A stretch of 7,831 nt of DNA from Candidatus Gastranaerophilales bacterium. GTDB taxonomy: Bacteria; Cyanobacteriota; Vampirovibrionia; Gastranaerophilales; Gastranaerophilaceae. Positions within the stretch are counted from its first letter, which is position 1. Each line of letters begins with the position of its first letter. Shown here in pieces: positions 5,354 to 7,831 of the stretch. The notes under the pieces are model-generated. The model did no database searches. It saw only the letters and a list, made by a program, of their open reading frames with translations, and was not told the DNA's origin. The translations under genes were made by a program, and so were the position numbers. Where the stretch lies: contig JAJPXE010000245.1 in assembly GCA_021205645.1 (NCBI GenBank), positions 1 to 7,831 on the forward strand, written 5' to 3'.

Positions 5354-5758
5354 ATGGTCTGTTATAATATTGGTATACATAATAGAGGTTCCGGCTCAAG
5401 TTTTGCATTGGGGCTCGCAAACGGACTTACAACGGGTCTGACATTCGGAACACTTGCTCTGGCTGCAAGAGGCGGTTACTATAATACAGGTCTTTACAAC
5501 AACTATTTAGATACTTGTTATGCTGATTTAGACAGTCCTTCCGGTATGACATCGTGGCTTGATGGCGGCTATATGATAAACAATTATGGCTATATTGGTG
5601 ACAGCACTTTCGTAGGCGGCTATCACAATGGTTATACAGGATTTTCATATTTCGGCATGCCGGTAAGTTGCGGCATCGGATACGGCGGTTTAGGCCTCAA
5701 CAGCTTTGCATTCGGCACAGGATTAGGTCTGGGAATGGGATGGGGACTCTATTGCTGA
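5354..5758 (+). CDS. Gly/Tyr-rich protein with a glycine zipper, function unknown
   Basis: The protein has 134 residues from the ATG at 5354; a TTG at 5300 would add 18. I chose the ATG because the weak promoter at 5280-5308 would start RNA after the TTG. Neither start has a good ribosome binding site. Residues 13-39 are small and hydrophobic, with a perfect glycine zipper GLANGLTTGLTFG (G20, G24, G28, G32), the pattern of helices that pack in membranes. The rest is rich in Gly, Tyr and Asn (GYYNTGLYNNY, GGYMINNYGYIG, GGYHNGYTG) and ends GFGTGLGLG-like to GMGWGLYC. It has no standard signal peptide and no catalytic motif. The frame is real-looking, because composition stays consistent for 130 codons. 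Possible roles are a small membrane or envelope structural protein, but I recognise no family. The gene diverges from tuf and is followed by a long untranslated stretch and a terminator. Confidence 0.65.
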   Translation: MVCYNIGIHNRGSGSSFALGLANGLTTGLTFGTLALAARGGYYNTGLYNNYLDTCYADLDSPSGMTSWLDGGYMINNYGYIGDSTFVGGYHNGYTGFSYFGMPVSCGIGYGGLGLNSFAFGTGLGLGMGWGLYC

Positions 5759-5780
5759 TACCTTAAAAAATAATTTTATA

Positions 5781-5813
5781 TCATACAATCTCACCCCCAA
5801 TCAGGTTGTATGA
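5781..5813. repeat. 11-bp hairpin after the Gly-rich gene
   Basis: TCATACAATCT (5781-5791) pairs with AGGTTGTATGA (5803-5813) with one G-U pair, around a C-rich 11-base loop. It begins 22 bases after the stop codon. No T-run follows, so it may be a 3'-end stabilising or processing hairpin rather than a factor-free terminator. Confidence 0.55.
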
Positions 5814-5976
5814 CAACAATCAAAAATCTCTACAATTAAATATCCAGATAACCCGGATGGTGTTAAAAATAGCACCCCCCAAGTTATTGAGTTAAAAGGC
5901 TTCGCCATACGGGCTCTGATTTTTTTAAAGATTTAAAACAAAATTTATTTTAATATCATTTTATTTACCCCCCCCT

Positions 5977-6015
5977 AAAAAACCACACGGCATATATTGC
6001 CGGCGTGGTTTTTTT
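5977..6015 (+). terminator. Terminator of the Gly-rich gene unit
   Basis: AACCAC (5981-5986) pairs with GTGGTT (6005-6010) and CGGCA (5988-5992) pairs with TGCCG (5998-6002), with a small internal loop. The outer A and T runs extend the stem and seven T follow (6009-6015). It could also work in reverse, since T runs lie on the minus strand at 5982-5977. It ends just before the next promoter, which has the T-run in place of a -35 box. Confidence 0.75.
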
Positions 6016-6028
6016 AATTTTATTTCAA

Positions 6029-6037
6029 TGCTAAAAT
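6029..6037 (+). promoter_or_regulatory. Extended -10 promoter of the 6044 gene, predicted leaderless start
   Basis: TGCTAAAAT ends six bases before the ATG at 6044, the same spacing as at ruvB. There is no Shine-Dalgarno sequence. RNA should start at or beside the A of the ATG. Confidence 0.55.
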
Positions 6038-6043
6038 GACTGT

Positions 6044-6901
6044 ATGGATATTTTAAGAAAACTTTTAAATCCGTTCGGAAAAGGTGACGGTAAAAAACAT
6101 CAATATCAGGATTTGTCAAAAGAAAGCAAACAGGTTTCATCTGTTCCTCCGAGCAAGATTTTGTTGTATGCCAGAGATATTGCGGGAGTGCAAATCCAAC
6201 AGTTTATGTCTATTCTTAATAATTGCAGGTGGCTTAGGGCTGAATATACTTATCCTGCTTTTGACAGCATGAATTTTATTTACAAAAACAAGATTTTTTC
6301 GGTAATTATTGATATTCAAGATGAAAATGGAATATCATATTTGCCTGATAACTATATAAAACGACAATTACTTGCCTCAAGACAGCATAATCTTGTTCCG
6401 TGTAAGTTTCCCGTGACGGTCGATAATCCGCATAATCCGGATTTAAGTACCGCAAAAGCATTGAATAAGGGCTGGAACCTGTTCCACACGGAAACGGGTG
6501 AGCCAATAATTCCGGAACATCTGGCAACAACCGAAAAAGTACTCATGTCTGAATGGGAAATGAGGAATTTTGCCATTATATTCACAAGAAAACATCTTGA
6601 AGCAAAAAAAATGAAAATTTTATCTTTTCAGGATACTCTGGAAGTTGACCCTCAATTGTGGTTTGTTGACAGTAACGGGAACAAATGCTGGGCAGTTGTA
6701 AGATGTGCTAAATCACCTGAAAAAGAAGCACAAAAGCCCAAACAGCTTAATGAAATTATCAGAAGATGTTTCAAAAATAACGGATATTTTGCGGGGCTTG
6801 TGCTTATTCCGCAGGACATTGATGCGGACGGTCAGCTCTATAGGGGTGCAAATGTAAAAATAGAGTTTACGGGTTTGGAAAAAATTCACTCGGTGCTGTG
6901 A
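6044..6901 (+). CDS. Conserved-looking hypothetical protein, 285 residues
   Basis: I do not recognise a named family. The protein is predicted to be cytoplasmic: no signal peptide or membrane segment. After a charged, flexible N-terminus (1-37) come two similar-looking strand-turn-strand areas. One is around FDSMNFIYKNKIFSVIIDI (73-91). The other is SFQDTLEVDPQLWFVDS followed by NGNKCWAVVR (194-220). A middle part has WNLFHTETGEPIIPEHL (144-160) and MSEWEMRNFAI (168-178). The last 60 residues include IIRRCFKNNGYFAGLVLIP (238-256). The DPQLWF...WxVVR stretch looks like a fixed motif of a family of uncharacterised bacterial proteins, but I cannot name it. The paired acidic and basic residues could suit a nuclease-like core, which is speculation. 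The start is supported by an extended -10 box six bases upstream, implying a leaderless mRNA. Its last 16 bases overlap the glycosyltransferase gene on the other strand. Confidence 0.82.
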   Translation: MDILRKLLNPFGKGDGKKHQYQDLSKESKQVSSVPPSKILLYARDIAGVQIQQFMSILNNCRWLRAEYTYPAFDSMNFIYKNKIFSVIIDIQDENGISYLPDNYIKRQLLASRQHNLVPCKFPVTVDNPHNPDLSTAKALNKGWNLFHTETGEPIIPEHLATTEKVLMSEWEMRNFAIIFTRKHLEAKKMKILSFQDTLEVDPQLWFVDSNGNKCWAVVRCAKSPEKEAQKPKQLNEIIRRCFKNNGYFAGLVLIPQDIDADGQLYRGANVKIEFTGLEKIHSVL

Positions 6902-7719
6902 TTGCAGGAATTTAATAAATGCCTGTAAAGACTTTTAGGGTTTATATCATATTTTTCCGTATTTTTATATGACAATTTGTGTATATAACTTGTTTTACTT
7001 AACCAGCTATATGCTTCTTCTTTGTAATCATTATATAAAACTTTTCGCATTAATTTAGTATTCAGGTTTAAATTAATCGGTACTTTCTCCCAAATATCAG
7101 TCAAAATAATATCTCTTTTGCGTGCTAATGATAAAAAATGATGGAAGAAAAAATAATGAATAGCTTTATCTTCTCTTTTCCAATATTCTTCAAGAAAAAT
7201 ACGCATAACCTTTGTCATATAATTGTTCTGTGATGAAATAATAAAATAATTGCTGATAGATAATTTTTCAAAATCCTGCAATATAAAAAAGTCCGATTTT
7301 TGTATAAATTCCGGAATATAACCGGTAAGCAGGCATGTAGCATCAATCCACACTCCACCATATCTGTCAAGTAAACACATTCTTATATAATCCGAAAAAT
7401 GGCATGGCTTAATTAGCCCCCGCTTATATTTATCCCATATATATTCAGGGACTTCAACATATTCATTAACATTCTTTTCTGTAATTACGATTGCCTGAGG
7501 ATAATATTTTTTTATCGAAGAAATACACACTTTGCAAATTTCCGGAATTTCCTCCTGAAGCCACATTGTCCATACATTGTCCGATGTTGTATATTTTTTA
7601 GATTTTTCGTATTCTTTTTTTGCAAGCTCTATAGAATATAAATATCGCCTTAAATATAAACGGCTCAATCTTCGCCCGTCAATAATATTCTTCAAAATTC
7701 TATAAATAAAATATTTCAT
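6886..7719 (-). CDS. Capsular polysaccharide synthesis-type glycosyltransferase (GT32-like)
   Basis: The 277-residue protein matches the pattern of the capsular polysaccharide synthesis family (Caps_synth), nucleotide-sugar-dependent glycosyltransferases related to GT32. NVWTMWLQEEIPEICKVCI (48-66) is the usual first strand and helix. HFSDYIRMCLLDRYGGVWID (107-126), followed by AT, carries the core SDxxRxxLLxxYGGVWIDAT motif, whose acidic residue takes the place of the DxD that binds metal and sugar nucleotide. HYFFFHHFLSL (188-198) and the late SYIHKLSYK (244-252) are also typical. The substrate cannot be told from sequence. The N-terminus is basic and may touch the membrane, but there is no clear membrane helix. 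The start at 7719 has only a weak GGA upstream. The gene is AT-rich, as polysaccharide genes often are. It converges with the 6044 gene, overlapping it by 16 bases, and there is no terminator between the two. Its own operon partners would lie to the right, outside the window. Confidence 0.9.
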   Translation of the reverse strand: MKYFIYRILKNIIDGRRLSRLYLRRYLYSIELAKKEYEKSKKYTTSDNVWTMWLQEEIPEICKVCISSIKKYYPQAIVITEKNVNEYVEVPEYIWDKYKRGLIKPCHFSDYIRMCLLDRYGGVWIDATCLLTGYIPEFIQKSDFFILQDFEKLSISNYFIISSQNNYMTKVMRIFLEEYWKREDKAIHYFFFHHFLSLARKRDIILTDIWEKVPINLNLNTKLMRKVLYNDYKEEAYSWLSKTSYIHKLSYKNTEKYDINPKSLYRHLLNSCNHSTE

Positions 7720-7737
7720 TTATTAATCCATATAACC

Positions 7738-7752
7738 ACGTATTATATACGT
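7738..7752 (-). promoter_or_regulatory. -10 box inside a 6-bp inverted repeat upstream of the glycosyltransferase
   Basis: ACGTAT-TAT-ATACGT (7738-7752) is a short dyad. On the minus strand it contains TATAAT (7747-7742), a likely -10 box with transcription starting near 7735. No -35 hexamer is placed well. A regulator bound to the dyad would block the promoter, but this is inference. Confidence 0.4.
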
Positions 7753-7793
7753 AGTTTAGACAAAAAACATGAATTAATCAACTAGTTACAATG

Positions 7794-7831
7794 ATTATTT
7801 ACATGGTTTTAAACAAAAATCAGTAAATAAT
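7794..7831. repeat. Imperfect 38-base hairpin at the window edge
   Basis: ATTATTTAC (7794-7802) pairs with GTAAATAAT (7823-7831), and TGGTTTT (7804-7810) pairs with AAAATCA (7816-7822) with one G-U pair. A single bulged A (7803) separates the two stems. It may go on past the edge. It could be a terminator of a gene to the right, an attachment or insertion end, or an operator. Confidence 0.5.

Larger units (their letters stand above)
5759..6043. other. Gene-free stretch with C-tracts and hairpins
   Basis: About 285 bases hold no gene. In otherwise AT-rich DNA there are three C-runs: five C (5793-5797), six C (5875-5880) and eight C (5968-5975). There are small hairpins at 5781-5813 and 5859-5876, then a terminator and a promoter. 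ORFs of 9 and 12 codons (ATG at 5810 and 5857) have no ribosome binding site. It is probably the long 3' untranslated region of the Gly-rich gene. Confidence 0.5.

Noticed and set aside
5338..5367. Nine-codon upstream ORF (ATG at 5338) overlapping the Gly-rich start, with GGGG five bases before it
   Set aside because: Too short to judge; it could be a leader peptide, but nothing in its codons suggests attenuation.
5360..5368. TGTTATAAT inside the Gly-rich coding region as its leaderless promoter
   Set aside because: Six bases on lies an in-frame ATA, not a usual start codon, and no other start follows soon, so it was not used to set the gene start.
5897..5926. Possible second terminator (GGCTTCGCC ... 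GGGC followed by seven T)
   Set aside because: Only 3-bp stems can be formed close to the T-run, too weak to call.
1..7831. CRISPR array, complete insertion sequence or phage genes
   Set aside because: No regularly spaced repeats, no transposase or integrase frame and no structural phage gene were seen.

Overview
The window is AT-rich bacterial chromosome. The EF-Tu, with its N-terminus (MAREKYERTKPHVNIGTIGH) and its AAPEEKARGITI and VEYETKDRHYAHVDCPGH stretches, and a RuvB that begins MAIIS both resemble cyanobacterial homologues. A capsule-type glycosyltransferase and low G+C are also present. I infer a non-photosynthetic relative of cyanobacteria (Melainabacteria/Vampirovibrionia, perhaps a gut Gastranaerophilales). 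This is an inference from remembered family patterns, not a search result.

Layout. (1) 1-1011, minus strand: two very AT-rich accessory genes. One is a HEPN-domain protein of AbiU2 type. The other is the N-terminal part of a protein with a PD-(D/E)xK-like, DUF4297/Cap4-like pattern, cut by the window edge. Each has its own -10 element and together they look like part of a defence locus. (2) 1012-1553: about 540 bases without a convincing gene, holding an orphan extended -10 box and a 9-bp hairpin. (3) 1554-3197, plus strand: ruvB (Holliday-junction helicase motor) and a bifunctional-nuclease-domain (DUF151) gene, each with an extended -10 promoter, ending in a hairpin terminator. (4) 3357-5021, minus strand: a small secreted Cys/Lys-rich protein and a stand-alone tuf gene, each with its own promoter and terminator. 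(5) 5034-5353: the divergent regulatory region between tuf and a Gly/Tyr-rich protein, with repeats in the tuf leader and a near-perfect 38-bp dyad. (6) 5354-6901, plus strand: the glycine-zipper protein, a gene-poor stretch with C-tracts and a terminator, and an unrecognised 285-residue protein. (7) 6886-7719, minus strand: a capsular-polysaccharide-type glycosyltransferase that converges on and overlaps the previous gene by 16 bases, followed by an edge hairpin.

The housekeeping genes do not form one operon: almost every gene has its own promoter. The most distinctive general signal is the repeated extended -10 box (TGnTATAAT or close). At ruvB and the 6044 gene it sits exactly six bases before the ATG with no Shine-Dalgarno sequence, which predicts leaderless mRNAs. 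The best candidates for undescribed biology are the HEPN plus nuclease-like pair, the Cys-rich secreted peptide, the glycine-zipper protein and the dyad beside tuf.
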